The position numbers and the translations under genes are program-made. Below are positions 21,392 to 35,189 of a DNA stretch of 64,000 bases, one piece after another. Location: positions 62,001 through 126,000 of the forward strand of contig CALSFV010000355.1 of the NCBI GenBank assembly GCA_943737045.1, given 5' to 3'. The notes beneath the pieces are model-generated. The model saw only the letters and a program-made list of their open reading frames with translations, did not search any database and was not told the DNA's origin. The stretch's first letter is position 1, and every line of letters starts with the position of its first letter. This DNA comes from Parapristionchus giblindavisi. Taxonomy: Eukaryota; Nematoda; Chromadorea; Rhabditida; Diplogasteridae.

Positions 21392-22586
21392 ACCACAAGG
21401 GAGTGCGGATACAGTAGAGGGCCTTCTTTGAGGGCTACGAGCCCTCAAATAAAAGATATTCATTTGGCTTCAGAGAGTATGCATAAATCGTATCCTCTCA
21501 AGTTATATAAAAGTAGAAGAATCGCAAAAAAGTTGACAAACGTTAGTGTAACAGTGCATAAATCGTATTCTCTCAAGTTAAATAAAAGTAAGAGAATCTT
21601 TTTCACCCAAATGGGCGCCTTTTATTTTGCGCTAGCGATTTCGAAGTGGCGCGGCAGAGACTTATATGCGTCGAAGATTAGTTTAGTGAAGAATAGAATG
21701 AATTCTTATAATGTCGTATGCGCATAAACCTGTTTCTTGAACAGCGAATATAACAATATATCTATGGATCCTCTGCAATTATGCGAGAATATCTTACTAT
21801 GAGAATCATTTCCTCATTGCACATTTCATTTAACGATAAGATAACATAAATGAAAAATGAATGAATTAATATAAAGAGACACGGGCTGACGGACTTCGTC
21901 CAGTGCTACAGATTGAGACGGTGGCGATGGGCTGCCCGCTTATCTTCACTTGATCGTGAATGATGGTTGAGAAGAGTGTTGGAATGGCACCCACAAGGGC
22001 CAAAGCGATCGAGAGGAAGACCCGAATTGAGATGGAAGGATGAATTTGTGAAGATAGTCGGGCCAGACTTTATGAAAGTTGCGCTCAACAAGGATCAGTG
22101 GAACCATCTTTTGTCACTACAGATCCACCGTTTAGTTGATCTCGATAAAGTATTTAAATGTAATGTAAAAAGACACGTTGCTCAACTTAAAAATATTAAT
22201 GAAATGAAGTGTAAATAATTCCAATACAGTGCTAATTGATAAATACAAGAACAATAAATTAGCAGTGTTCGTAGATAATTAGTTCCCTCAAATAATGGTT
22301 CGCAAAGCGGCAATACGCATTATTTGTCTTTGCCGTCAATCGCTAGCGCAAAATAAAAGGCGCCCATTTGGGTGAAAAAGATTCTCTTACTTTTATTTAA
22401 CTTGAGAGAATACGATTTATGCACTGTTACACTAACGTTTGTCAACTTTTTTGCGATTCTTCTACTTTTATATAACTTGAGAGGATACGATTTATGCATA
22501 CTCTCTGAAGCCAAATGAATATCTTTTATTTGAGGGCTCGTAGTCCTCAAAGAAGGCCCTCTACTGTATCCGCACTCCCTTGTGGT
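21392..22586. mobile_element. 1.2-kb element with 249-bp terminal inverted repeats carrying a reverse transcriptase tail
   Basis: Arms 21392-21640 and 22338-22586 are almost perfect inverted copies beginning ACCACAAGGGAGTGCGG. The mirrored 70-100-residue open frames in the arms are not genes. The core holds a fragment of an unrelated retrotransposon. No transposase seen, so it is non-autonomous. The duplicate is at 33265-34459. Confidence 0.85.
21907..22215 (+). pseudogene. RTE-like reverse transcriptase C-terminal fragment
   Basis: The frame reads RRWRWAARLSSLDRE, a TGA stop, then WLRRVLEWHPQGPKR and SRGRPELRWKDEF before W.HLL. The RW.W..R / RRVLEW.P.G...RGRP..RW.D signature is the conserved C-terminal tail of RTE-type and related non-LTR polymerases. 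Only the tail is present, so it was captured or is the remnant of an insertion inside the TIR element. The duplicate is at 33780-34088. Confidence 0.7.
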
Positions 22587-23316
22587 AGGGGTTCTTTAGT
22601 TTTATTGAATCGCGGTAGAAACCGCGATTTAAAAGAACTATAGAAAATAGATTGAATCACAATAGAAAAAAAATACACTACATTTACCTTATCAAGAGTA
22701 AGTAAGTAAAGAAATACTATAGAAAATAGCAATAATATTATTAGTACTATTGTCCGTATTAAAATGTACTTGCATAATTGCACTTCTACTGCTGCTAAAC
22801 AGAGGAAGAACAATCGATTAACCCCCCGCTCTTTCCTCCTTTCCTTCCTCGCTCTCTCTGATCTACCTACTCTCTCACCGGTGCTCTCTCTCTAAACATA
22901 GAAATTCATTGTGGCAGTGGTTGGCTACTCTCGTACCAAATAAACAAGTGTATTTTATACGGTCAATAATATTAATGCATCGTCAAATTTGCCTTACACG
23001 CGAATACACGCGAATACGACAACAAAGGCTTAAGGTGTTACATTTCGTTACGTATGCGTCAGCGTAAGTTTTGCAACCTGAAGAGAGTTTTGCGCATTTG
23101 TATCTAGTTTTGATCATTGTGATAAAGTCCCACTCCATCTCAACTACCCTATTTGACTGTTTTGAATCTAATTTGGTACGATGAGGGTGGGGTAGGTGAG
23201 CTACAGTAGCTTAAAATATACTAGAAAAAATTGTCGTGTCGATTTACCCAAGGAGGGCCAAGCACTGAATTTTTATGTCAAGTTTGAAAAAAGTACAAAT
23301 TTGATACTGTAGGTGC
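22587..23316. other. spacer, no gene seen
   Basis: AT-rich with a CT-rich run at about 22825-22890 and a short hairpin AATCGCGGTAGAAACCGCGA near 22600. Nothing coding is convincing. Duplicated at 34460-35189. Confidence 0.5.
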
Positions 23317-23483
23317 TGTTCTGACAATTTTTAGTGAAATCTGACCCACCGAACTTGATCTGACCCACCGAACTTGATCTGACCCACCGAACTGGGTTAC
23401 GGTAGATTACGGTACTTTGCAATAGCTCATAATGATTTTGCACAAGAAGTGGCTGTTCTGACAATTTTTAGTGAAATCTGACC
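23317..23483. repeat. truncated 118-bp satellite at the end of duplication unit 1
   Basis: Just over one unit of the GACCCACCGAACTTGATCT satellite that continues at 35190-35760. It is cut by the duplication junction. Confidence 0.8.
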
Positions 23484-26083
23484 AATCATATGTGCATACC
23501 GTAATCCGAAAGCGAATGCATCCCATACGGATTCACTCATAAAATCGATAACTGATCTTTGCTCTTGCGCCCAACCATCCATAATTACTGGTGATTTAAA
23601 CTTTCCTGATATTAATTGGGGAGCGTTCCCTATGCCACAAACGGTTGCCCCCTCCTCTCAATCATTTCTTGATTTTTGTAATACATTAAAGCTCGCTCAG
23701 TTGGTTAAAGATCCGACCCACATACACGGAAATACATTAGATCTCCTGCTTTGTAATCACCCTAACCTAATAAGACAAATCAATATTGGCCCGCCGTTTT
23801 GTAAGTCTGATCATTATACAATTGATTTCAAGATATCTGTGGAACACTCTGTTCCTTCATTTGTGTTGAAAAGAGACTACAGAAAGGCGAATTACGATCT
23901 CATTAATGTACAATTAGCAAATGTTGACTGGACAGGTTTATTCTCTACAATAGTGGGAGTAGATCAAATGTATGACATATTGCTAAAATTAATTCAAAAA
24001 TCGATAGATATCCATGTACCATGGACTAGAATAAATGTTACCCATGGGAAACTCCCTCCCCATATCGAAAGACTCTTGCACAGAAGGTTTTGTGCTTGGC
24101 AGAAATCAATCAATAGCAAGGACCCCCTTGATAGTCATAATTTTGAACAACTAAATAAGGAATTCAGAAAAGAATTGGATAGATACCAGAAAACCATAGA
24201 ACGGAAAATAATCGATAGCGAAGATAGTAATAAGTTCTTTCGATATATGAAGCGCTGCTCAAATAAAGAGAAAGGAGTTGAGGGACTTAAGGACAAAAAT
24301 GGCCTTCTCATTATGGATGACTTAGGTAAAGCTAACCTACTTGCAAATGCGTTTGCGGGTGTATTCACTGTTGATAATGGTACACTACCCCAACTTTCAC
24401 AACTCCCAACTTTTGGCAATTATCAAGAACCACTGTTTATTCGACATGAAATATGTGCCCTAATTGAAAAATGGAAGCGCTCTTCCTGTCGTACTCCAGA
24501 GAATATAGATCTCTCATTCATTAAGAAAATAGCGGTACCAATAGCTGAACCACTAGAAATAATCTTTCGTCATTCCTTTGAAACAGGGGTGGTTCCTTCC
24601 CCCTGGCATCATTCCATCATTACCCCTGTCAAGAAATCACCACCTTTTTCGGACCCACTAAACTATAGACCAATTTCTATTACCTCTTTCTTCTGTAGAA
24701 TATTTGAGCGTCTGTTATGCAAATCAATAATTACTCATTGTGAATCGTTAGCAATATTCCCAGATGAACAATATGGTTTCAGACAGAAAAGATCGCGCGA
24801 AATGCAAATGTTGGAAGTATTGGAGCATTGGACTTCTTCTATCAGCGAAGGAAAACCGGTTGATGTAATATATTTTGACTTTGCAAAAGCGTTCGATAGA
24901 GTTTCTCATGCTAAACTCCAAATGAAACTTGGAACCATTGGATTGTCGGATAAGACTGTTAATTGGATATTCGCCTATTTAAGTAATCGATCCTTCCAGG
25001 TTAGAGTCCGTGAAAAGCTATCACATTCACTTAGTGTTACAAGCGGTGTCCCACAGGGCTCCGTTTTGGGTCCGCTTCTTTTCCTCATATATACCTCGGA
25101 AATTCCTTCACTAGCCCAACAAAACGGAGTTGTAGCTAGAATGTACGCAGATGATATAAAAATTTATCGCTCTTTTGAAGCTGGTGATTCCCCGTTACAC
25201 CTACAAACATCAATCGATACCATTGTAAAATGGTCCGATGAGTGGCAACTTCCACTTGCTGCGCACAAATGTAATTCATTACACCTAAGTAGATCTAACC
25301 CTAAGCGAAAATACAACATCGGAACTGCAACTCTTGAGCAGAAGGACATGGTTAGAGATCTCGGTTTCCTCATTCAGAAGACCCTAACTTTCTCCGCCCA
25401 TAGCAGACAAACAGCTTCAAAGGCGAAAACTGCATGCCACATAATCCTTAGAGCTCTTCGCACCAAAAATGTAGCCATCCTACTAAAAACATATTCAATC
25501 TATATCAGACCCATACTTGAAAGTGCATCTACAGTTTTTAATCCATACCAAAAAGGTGACAAAAAGATCTTAGAACGAGTTCAGAATTATTTCACTAGAC
25601 GAGTATTCAAGCGCTGTTTTAATGCAGCGTGGGATTCAATGCCGAAAGTTTCCCTTAGGAATAAACAACTAAACTTAGATACTCTAGAAAAGCGTAGAGA
25701 AGAAATAGATATCAAAGCTGCCATGAAATTTATCAGAGGTAAATATAGGATCTCAAATTTAAAACCTCACTACTTCCGCCCCTATATCACTCATAATGGT
25801 CTAAATTTCAACAATCCAGGCTCACGATTTCATTACAGGCATAATAGCTTCTTTCCTAGAGCGGCAAGGCTCCTCGTACAACCGAAAAACCGAATTACTT
25901 TCAGTTTCCCCGAGTTAAATTGACAAGATATTTGCCCTATCCCATAGACCTATGTCCATTATTCAACCTCCACGTTTGTTTTGTTGTTGTGTGTTCATCA
26001 TTCTTTTAAATTTATTTATCTATTATTATTTACCGTGTTTTCTTGTAAAACGCATAAATTTATTATTATTATTGTTGTAATTC
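23484..26083 (+). pseudogene. 5'-truncated second copy of the retrotransposon (ORF2 remainder)
   Basis: ORF2 from within the endonuclease domain (ICAYRNPKAN) to its stop at 25923, then the same 3' tail. The reverse transcriptase motifs, including YADD, are intact and the protein is identical to ORF2 over this range. It has lost ORF1, the frameshift site and the N-terminal endonuclease strands, because the tandem duplication started inside ORF2. No reason to think it is expressed. Confidence 0.9.
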
Positions 26084-26121
26084 TGATCGAAAATAATGAT
26101 TTATCGATTGTTTCCTTTCAG

Positions 26122-29100
26122 TCTTGGTCGTGTTGATTCTCGATACGATCATCTTCTCTTCGAGTCTCGTTTCGAGTCGGGAAATCTGCGGACAGCTATT
26201 CAGGTATACGGTATTATTAAATTACGGTAGAATTTGCCTCACTTAATTTTATTAGGTATACAATTGTACGACTTAATCAATAACGCATTTCTACTTGACA
26301 ATGAATTCTTATGCCCTGGCATTTAAATGTCCAAAGCGCTTTTCGTAAATTATAGTGATAAATGTACACTTTATGGGTGTGCTAATTTTTGTCACATTGG
26401 ACGCTATGTTAGGTGATTCATTTTGGCTGTCACATTTCCATATGGTATCATGCATAAGCTAGTGCTCTACAGTGTCTTACAGTATCTTGTATAACCCCAA
26501 ACAGTTACGGTATTTTCAAAACACCATCAATAATCCGTGTATACCGTATTCCAGACTGACCGTACCCACCACGAGCTCATCTTGCAACCGGACATTAATC
26601 AGTCGCGAGAGCATTATCAGTGGTTTTACTTTGAGGTAGGATATTTTAACGTTCCGATTGCTTACGTCAATTCCGATTGTGGTAGCGGGAATTTCAAATA
26701 ATCAATTGATTGGATTACTGTAGATCTCGAATGGCGAAGCGAATGTGGAATACACGTTCGAGATTGTGAACTGCATGAAGACGTCGTCGATGTTTGTCCA
26801 TGGTGGGTTACGGTATACTTGTAGTTGGTTGAATAGGATACGGTAGAATACTGTGGATTTGATTACTGTAGATTAAGTGGGGTATTAGAGATAGTGGTTT
26901 GTCAACTGGTTGATTTTTTTGGTTTCCCACATAAGCTGCTCTGTTGGAAAGTGCTCTCAGCTGCGTTAATAAGTTTGTCAACTTGTTGATTTGATGTTTC
27001 TGCATATAAACTATACTGTTGTTGGAACTGTATTCTCGTTGCTTCCATATTGTTTCATTGTTGAAATATAAACTATTTTCTCCTCCCAGGCATGCAGCCA
27101 GTGGCGTTTTCTGTTGGTGAGGCGGCCTCTGGACGGCCAGGATGGGTGCGCGTAGGCCACTCAATCTGCTACTACCGTAATCGATACGTGATTGACGCAG
27201 ATAGGACATAGGAAAAATCGGTGAGTGGGGTGGTATCGTGAAGTGACTTTATTGATTAATTGAGTGGGGTGGTATCGTGAAGTGACTTTATTGATTGATT
27301 GAGTGGGGTGGTATCGTGAAGTGACTTTATTGATTGATTGAGTGGGGTGGTATCGTGAAGTGACTTTATTGATTGATTGAGTGGGGTGGTATCGTGAAGT
27401 GACTTTATTGATTGATTGAGTGGGGTGGTATCGTGAAGTGACTTTATTGATTGATTGAGTGGGGTGGTATCGTGAAGTGACTTTATTCATTGATTGAGTG
27501 GGATGGTATCGTGAAGTGACTTTATTGATTGGTTTAGTATTACGGTATTATGTCCAGTTGGGTATACTGTAGCTTCCGTTTTCAGATTCTTCTCTCTTCG
27601 CTTCACAATTGCCATGAGACATCGAGGCGACGTGTGCTATCTCGCCTATCACTTTCCGTACACTTACTCGAGTCTGCAGGAGGGGGAGTAAAGATCAAAG
27701 ATCAATTTCTGCTTTTTGTATATAAATATTTGAATTGCACACGTCTGATATGAAAAAAAATGAAAAATAATAATTGATATTTTTTTAAATATTAAAATAT
27801 GAAATAACAGGCGTCATTGGAGTGCTGGATCGCTCGGACTCCTTCGACAGTTTACGTGAGACGAGATACGATAGGGCAGTCACTTGCAGGTTTCAATCTT
27901 TGCACATATATTCAGTGTGTGAATAAATTAGTTAATTTTATGAAGAATGGGTGGCAAGATACATATCCTTTTAACTTCGTTTTTGCGGCTTTTCAGACTC
28001 CATATGAATTTTAAAGGTTTTCGATTGCAGGCAACCCGCTCACGCTGATTACCGTAACCGGCGTTGGCTCGCGGGATGAGGTGAGTGGATTACGGTAGAA
28101 TGGCACGTATCAATATGAATAGATGATTTATTGATTGAATTCCAGGTAGCTGATCGGGAGACGGTAGTGTTCACATGTCGCGTGCATCCTGGCGAGAGTA
28201 ATGCGAGTTGGATAATGCATGGTACGGTAGATGGATGATATCGATTTTATTCCTTTGTCCGGTTTATTTTGCCCTTTTATTATATTACACGGTCATGAAA
28301 TTATCGATTTTTCACCAATCAATGATTTTTCAATAATCTTTTTTTTTTATTATTGATTTTGTCAGGTCTCCTCGAGTATCTTCTCTCATCAGAGGACGCC
28401 ATTGCTCGTGAGGCTCGCTCACTCATCGTCTTCAAATGCATTCCGATGCTCGATCCCGACGGAGTCCTGTCGGGAAATCACAGATGCAGTCTGGCTGGTA
28501 GGTTACGGTATCCCAGATTTATCGATTTTGATCATTAGTTACTAGCGTACGCTTTGGTAGATAGTCTTTTATATTTGATAATTGAGAAACTGGGGAGAGT
28601 CCAGTGACTACATATCGATTTTATCGTATCGATTAATCGATCAACCCAATCAATCAATATCTTCAGGCCATGATCTGAATCGCATCTGGGATTCGCCCTC
28701 TGCCCATCTACATCCGGAGATCTATCACGCCAAAGCGATCGTGCAAGCAGCGGTAGGACTTTTTGAATATAATAGAGAGGCTTTCTCGGTAGACCTAGTT
28801 TATGCTAGAAGAAAGTGAATTTGCAAAAAAAAAGAAGAGTGTACGTTAGAACGGGTTGTTATAATTTTTCTCAAACATCTTCCTTCACAAGACGAAATTC
28901 CGATATGATCACAACTTGAATGTGTACTCGTTTGAGTAAACGTAATGAAACCTGAAAGTGCAGGGGCACTTATTATACTTGCCCTTCTTACTATGTGGGA
29001 TTTGAACAACCTAGCCTTAATTATTGATTGGCTATTATCAAATACCGTATAGATGAATTATCGATTACAGTCCGAATATCGTCTACCGCTTCTGTTCGTT

Positions 29101-30248
29101 GATCTACACGGTCATTCGCGAAGGTCAAACTGTTTCTTGTATGGAAACAATCCTGATCAGGTTGGAGATCAAAGATCAACTTTGTTAAATAGCTGGTACT
29201 AACTTCATGAAAGACCAAAGATTAGCTTTCTAAAAGATCAAAGATCAAAGATTAGCTTTCCAAAAGATCAAAGATCAACTTTGTAAATGATAAAAGATCG
29301 ATAACTTTTCAGTCATGGCATCCTCCCGATGTGCTGCACTCGCCTAATCTCGAATTCATTGACATGGCAGAATTGCTGGAGACGATGGCGCCCTCGTTCT
29401 CAGCCAAGTATGATTTGATCTTTGATCTTTGACGTACTAAATTATCCTTGATGGACCTATAGTTTAATGACTTATACTAAGATTTTCAATCGAAAATTGT
29501 GAATCACAGAGGGGTGAGGTGTTCAAAGAGGATGTTGCCTAGTGTATTATCTCTCATCCGTTTGTAGGAATTGTCGTTGGTCGATTCAACGATCGAAGGA
29601 GGGTTCGGCGCGTGTGGCACTCTGGCGCCAACTGTACCTGCCCCGCGCCTACACGATGGAGTGCACGTACGCCGGATACGAGTCCGGACCCTATAAGGGA
29701 TATCAGGTGAGGACGGAGAGTAGGTACACCCGAGAGTTTGAGTATAGATTGGCTAGGCTCTCGATGTAAAGTAGATAACATGTGCTTGATACATGATTGT
29801 GGTAGGTGTCATTTAGTATTGAACGATGAATAGGCCGTTGATAAGAATGACGGATCTCAATAACTGTTGTTGAGAAGGTTAATGGGTGATAAGCTTTATA
29901 GAACTTTAAAAAATGGAGTATTCTTGGGTGGGGTTATGGTAAAGGGGAAACGGTAAAAGGTATGGGTTACGGGAAAGGGTAAAAGGTATCGGGTTACGGT
30001 AAAGGGTAAAAGGTATCGGGTTACGGTAAATGGTAAAAGGTATCGGGTTACGGGAAAGGGTAAAAGGTATCGGGTTACGGTAAAGGGTAAAAGGTGGGAT
30101 TACGGTATCGGAAGGAGTACGAAGTAATCTTTGTCCTTTACAGATTGGTATCAGTGAACTGAAGGAGATTGGTCGTAACCTGGTACAGGCGGCACTCAGT
30201 CTGGTACGATCCCAGCGAGATCGAAGAAATGGCGTCAGTGATCGATAG
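26122..30248 (+). pseudogene. CCP copy C (duplicate of copy B, exons from FESRFESGNL to stop)
   Basis: Exons: 26122-26203, 26555-26635, 26724-26802, 27090-27220, 27586-27679, 27811-27889, 28031-28080, 28146-28221, 28366-28497, 28667-28752, 29071-29160, 29313-29407, 29568-29706, 30144-30248. It inherits from B the 5-nt deletion and early TAG in the 27090 exon, the GT to GA donor at 27680 and DPDG in place of NPDG. It adds a Gly to Cys change at 28176, a few residues before HPGE. There are no 5' exons: the sequence upstream is retrotransposon. Intron minisatellites are carried along unchanged. Non-functional. Confidence 0.9.
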
Positions 30249-32091
30249 AGAGTGGCCAGCCATTGAACGATAGAGAGTGGCTGGCCATTGATCGATAGAG
30301 AGTGGCCAGCCATTGAACGATGACTTGGCCATCTTCCAGCCACTGATCCTATTTTCTATTTGATTAGAACTATTCTGTAACATCTCTGTGTCGATATTGT
30401 CTCACATTTTAACATAGTAATATTGACAATTTCGAGGATGAGAAATTGTAGGCATTGTTTTTTTTGAAAAAAAATTGTGTTTTAAAAATGGTTTAGCTAG
30501 ATGCTATTGATTGATACTATACTATTGATACTATATTAACTGTTTTTTCTATACGTAGTTTGTAGTTTGTACCCTTACTTCTATGTATCCTAATATAGGT
30601 GTATATTGTGCGTCCATAAACTTACCCTCTCACATGAGGCACACATTCCAAATTATATGAAAAAAGATTGCCTTATTTCATCAACTTACCGTTTAATACT
30701 TGTATTATTAGCCCAGTACCGTTACAAAATGATCATCGTATTATTGTTATTAATAATTGTAATTCGAAAATCTCGATACTAATCAATAATGACCACACCG
30801 GTACACAGACTTTCCACTTGCATTTTATTTTTATTTTTTGTTCTCAAGAACCTCGAATATATTTTGATGCCTATAAATAGTTTGACCGTTTTACCTATTT
30901 GCTCTACATGAAACATTGAATGGCATGATATGATACAATCGATAATTATTCGATTTCGCAACACTAAACATTCATTCATTTTTCATTCTTTTCAAACAAC
31001 TTCATCGGCTGGATAACGCTGTTGCCTCAGCTGAGATAATTAGTTTTTTTGAAACTTGAGCATTTCAAATTGGGTGAATTTTGAACAGGGTTACTCTCAC
31101 TTTAAGATGTTCCCTGGGGTGAAATTCACTAGATTAATTCTGCGATTCTGCATTGGTGTATTGATAATGCGCTTCTATTTCTTGTTAGGCGTCTATGAGC
31201 TTTGTTAAATTGAAAGTTGGAAAATTCATTGAAATAAATGTGAAAAAAATACCATTTTAATAAATTCCAGGAATTTACAGTTTACAGTTTAACGACCTTT
31301 ATCAAGCACAGAATCATAGGGGAGGGAATGGTTGCCACTAAAAGACTGATTAGTCTGGGCGTGCTGAGGTCCCATACAAGAGGTATTTCTATCTTAAATA
31401 ATTCATCGTTCATCTTCTTGTGATCAGCTACTGAAGACGTTATTCAAAATCAAAGCCGCTACACTTGATCCTTTTCGAATAGTGAATCATGAAAGAGAAT
31501 TCTGCAAAATAGATAAAGGTAACCCACGAAGTCCTCGCTCAATACTTCGTCAGCAATTGCTTGATGGAAGTCATACAACTCCTGACTTGCCTATAGTCTT
31601 CTAGGAGGGGATCCTTTTACGTTGCTGATGCTTATTCGGTGAGAGAAGAACAGTCGAACGAGAGATGAACCGCTCAGAACCGAAACAAACGCAAAGAATC
31701 CAGGAATACTATGAAATAATATGGTGATCAGTCATAATATTTGAACAATCATATTATCCCACACAGCACATCCAGTCGTCAACCCGCAACCTCTACACCG
31801 CCAATGCTTTTCCATGCGTCGGTTGTAGCGAGATATCTCTAGCGGGTATTATACTAGAGTAGATATGGTCGCGGCTGAGAAGTGTTATAATTTTTTTCCT
31901 CAAACATCCTCCTTCAAAATACTTTCGAGATCACAAATTAGATAGTGTACGCGTTTGAGTAAACGCTATGAAACCTGAAAGTGCATGGGCACTTATTATA
32001 GTTGTCCGTCCGACAATAGGATTTCAACAAGCTAGCTTTAATTATTGATTGGCTTTTATCAAATACCGTATTGATAAATTATCGATTACAG
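30249..32091 (+). other. duplicate of the copy-B 3' flank and spacer
   Basis: Offset copy of 18376-20218, including three units of the 25-bp minisatellite. No gene seen. Confidence 0.7.
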
Positions 32092-33093
32092 TCCGAATAT
32101 CGTCTACCACTTCTGTTCGTTGATCTACATGGTCATTCGCGAAGGTCAAACTGTTTCTTGTATGGAAACAATCCTGATCAGGTTGGAGATCAAATATTAA
32201 CTTTGTTAGATAACAGATATCAACTTCATGGAAGATCAAAGAGTAGGTTTCGAAAAGATCAAAGATCAACTTTGTAAATGATAAAAGATCGATATCTTTG
32301 CAGTCATGGCATCCTCCCGATGTGCTACATTCGCCTAATCTCGATTTCATTGACATGGCTGAATTGTTGGAGACGATGGCGCCCTCGTTCTCAGCAAAGT
32401 ATGGTTTGATCTTTGATCTTTGACGTACTAAATTATCATTGGTGAACATAATAGTTTAATGAATTGTTGCAAGATTTCCAACCGAAAAATTGCGAACCAC
32501 ATAGGGGTGAGGTGTTTAAAGGCATACCCCAAACTAAGTTGAAACTGTTCGCTCTGGGCACACTCTCTCGCTTTCTTTGCCTACGAGAGAGTATTGCCAA
32601 TGCGGAGAGTAAAATCAGATTGGGGTACCTTTAAAGGTGGAGACCCGCGAATGTTCATGCAAATCTCTTGCATCTTGCTTATGCAAGTGTAAAGTCATAT
32701 ACAAGAAGAGTGAGTGACCCCTCATCAATCCCTTAGCGCAGTGGTAACACTTCTGACTATATAGCGCATGGCCGTGGGTTCGAATCCTATAGCCGAAATT
32801 TCCTATTTTCAAAAAGCGCGCCTTTGCATTGCAAGCATGATTCATTCATGTTTCTAGCGATCAATTAGCTGAATTAGCGTTAAATAAATGGTGTACTGTA
32901 TTTAGAATAACTTTTGCTAACTTTCTGTGTTTACAATTTGTTCACGAAAATATTCGCGGGAGTCCACCTTTAAAGAGGATCGACGGAGGGTTCGGCGCGT
33001 GTGGCATTCTGGCGCCAACTGTCCCTGCCCCGCGCCTACACGATGGAGTGCACGTACGCCGGATACGAGTCCGGATCCTATAAGGGATATCAG
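32092..33093 (+). pseudogene. CCP 3' fragment C' (duplicate of B')
   Basis: Exons 32092-32181, 32304-32398 and the acceptor-less exon remnant 32978-33093. The 99-bp MITE is at 32527-32625 and the TTTAAA element at 32636-32968. Unlike B', this unit still has a plausible last exon downstream at 36388-36492, separated by the TIR element and satellite. Confidence 0.85.
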
Positions 33094-33264
33094 GTGAGGA
33101 CGGAGAGTATGTAGAGAGTTTGAGTATAGATTGGGAAGGCTCTCGATGCTAAGTAGATAGCATGTGTTTGAAACATGATTGTGGTAGGTGTAATTTAGTA
33201 TTGAACGATGAATAGGCCGTTGAGCCGTTGATTAGAGTGACGGAGCTCTTGAACACAGTCAATA

Positions 33265-34459
33265 ACCACAAGGGAGTGCGGATACAGTAGAGGGCCTTCT
33301 TTGAGGGCTACGAGCCCTCAAATAAAAGATATTCATTTGGCTTCAGAGAGTATGCATAAATCGTATCCTCTCAAGTTATATAAAAGTAGAAGAATCGCAA
33401 AAAAGTTGACAAACGTTAGTGTAACAGTGCATAAATCGTATTCTCTCAAGTTAAATAAAAGTAAGAGAATCTTTTTCACCCAAATGGGCGCCTTTTATTT
33501 TGCGCTAGCGATTTCGAAGTGGCGCGGCAGAGACTTATATGCGTCGAAGATTAGTTTAGTGAAGAATAGAATGAATTCTTATAATGTCGTATGCGCATAA
33601 ACCTGTTTCTTGAACAGCGAATATAACAATATATCTATGGATCCTCTGCAATTATGCGAGAATATCTTACTATGAGAATCATTTCCTCATTGCACATTTC
33701 ATTTAACGATAAGATAACATAAATGAAAAATGAATGAATTAATATAAAGAGACACGGGCTGACGGACTTCGTCCAGTGCTACAGATTGAGACGGTGGCGA
33801 TGGGCTGCCCGCTTATCTTCACTTGATCGTGAATGATGGTTGAGAAGAGTGTTGGAATGGCACCCACAAGGGCCAAAGCGATCGAGAGGAAGACCCGAAT
33901 TGAGATGGAAGGATGAATTTGTGAAGATAGTCGGGCCAGACTTTATGAAAGTTGCGCTCAACAAGGATCAGTGGAACCATCTTTTGTCACTACAGATCCA
34001 CCGTTTAGTTGATCTCGATAAAGTATTTAAATGTAATGTAAAAAGACACGTTGCTCAACTTAAAAATATTAATGAAATGAAGTGTAAATAATTCCAATAC
34101 AGTGCTAATTGATAAATACAAGAACAATAAATTAGCAGTGTTCGTAGATAATTAGTTCCCTCAAATAATGGTTCGCAAAGCGGCAATACGCATTATTTGT
34201 CTTTGCCGTCAATCGCTAGCGCAAAATAAAAGGCGCCCATTTGGGTGAAAAAGATTCTCTTACTTTTATTTAACTTGAGAGAATACGATTTATGCACTGT
34301 TACACTAACGTTTGTCAACTTTTTTGCGATTCTTCTACTTTTATATAACTTGAGAGGATACGATTTATGCATACTCTCTGAAGCCAAATGAATATCTTTT
34401 ATTTGAGGGCTCGTAGTCCTCAAAGAAGGCCCTCTACTGTATCCGCACTCCCTTGTGGT
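33265..34459. mobile_element. TIR element with reverse transcriptase tail, duplicate copy
   Basis: Identical to 21392-22586; arms 33265-33513 and 34211-34459, RT tail at about 33780-34088. Present through the segmental duplication, not by a new transposition. Confidence 0.85.
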
Positions 34460-35189
34460 AGGGGTTCTTTAGTTTTATTGAATCGCGGTAGAAACCGCGA
34501 TTTAAAAGAACTATAGAAAATAGATTGAATCACAATAGAAAAAAAATACACTACATTTACCTTATCAAGAGTAAGTAAGTAAAGAAATACTATAGAAAAT
34601 AGCAATAATATTATTAGTACTATTGTCCGTATTAAAATGTACTTGCATAATTGCACTTCTACTGCTGCTAAACAGAGGAAGAACAATCGATTAACCCCCC
34701 GCTCTTTCCTCCTTTCCTTCCTCGCTCTCTCTGATCTACCTACTCTCTCACCGGTGCTCTCTCTCTAAACATAGAAATTCATTGTGGCAGTGGTTGGCTA
34801 CTCTCGTACCAAATAAACAAGTGTATTTTATACGGTCAATAATATTAATGCATCGTCAAATTTGCCTTACACGCGAATACACGCGAATACGACAACAAAG
34901 GCTTAAGGTGTTACATTTCGTTACGTATGCGTCAGCGTAAGTTTTGCAACCTGAAGAGAGTTTTGCGCATTTGTATCTAGTTTTGATCATTGTGATAAAG
35001 TCCCACTCCATCTCAACTACCCTATTTGACTGTTTTGAATCTAATTTGGTACGATGAGGGTGGGGTAGGTGAGCTACAGTAGCTTAAAATATACTAGAAA
35101 AAATTGTCGTGTCGATTTACCCAAGGAGGGCCAAGCACTGAATTTTTATGTCAAGTTTGAAAAAAGTACAAATTTGATACTGTAGGTGC

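Larger units (their letters stand above)
11611..23483 (+). repeat. tandem duplication unit 1 (11,873 bp)
   Basis: Identical to 23484-35356 apart from three substitutions that I noticed (16303 G, 16900 G and 17839 A become T, T and G in unit 2). The unit starts inside ORF2 and ends inside a 118-bp satellite. The junction TCTGACC|AATCATATG shows no microhomology. It carries the ORF2 remainder, CCP B from the FESRFESGNL exon on, B' and the TIR element. Confidence 0.95.

Noticed and set aside
21428..22550. Frames with SESMHKSYPLKLYKS on both strands
   Set aside because: Contained in the 249-bp terminal inverted repeats; repetition is by inversion, not coding conservation.
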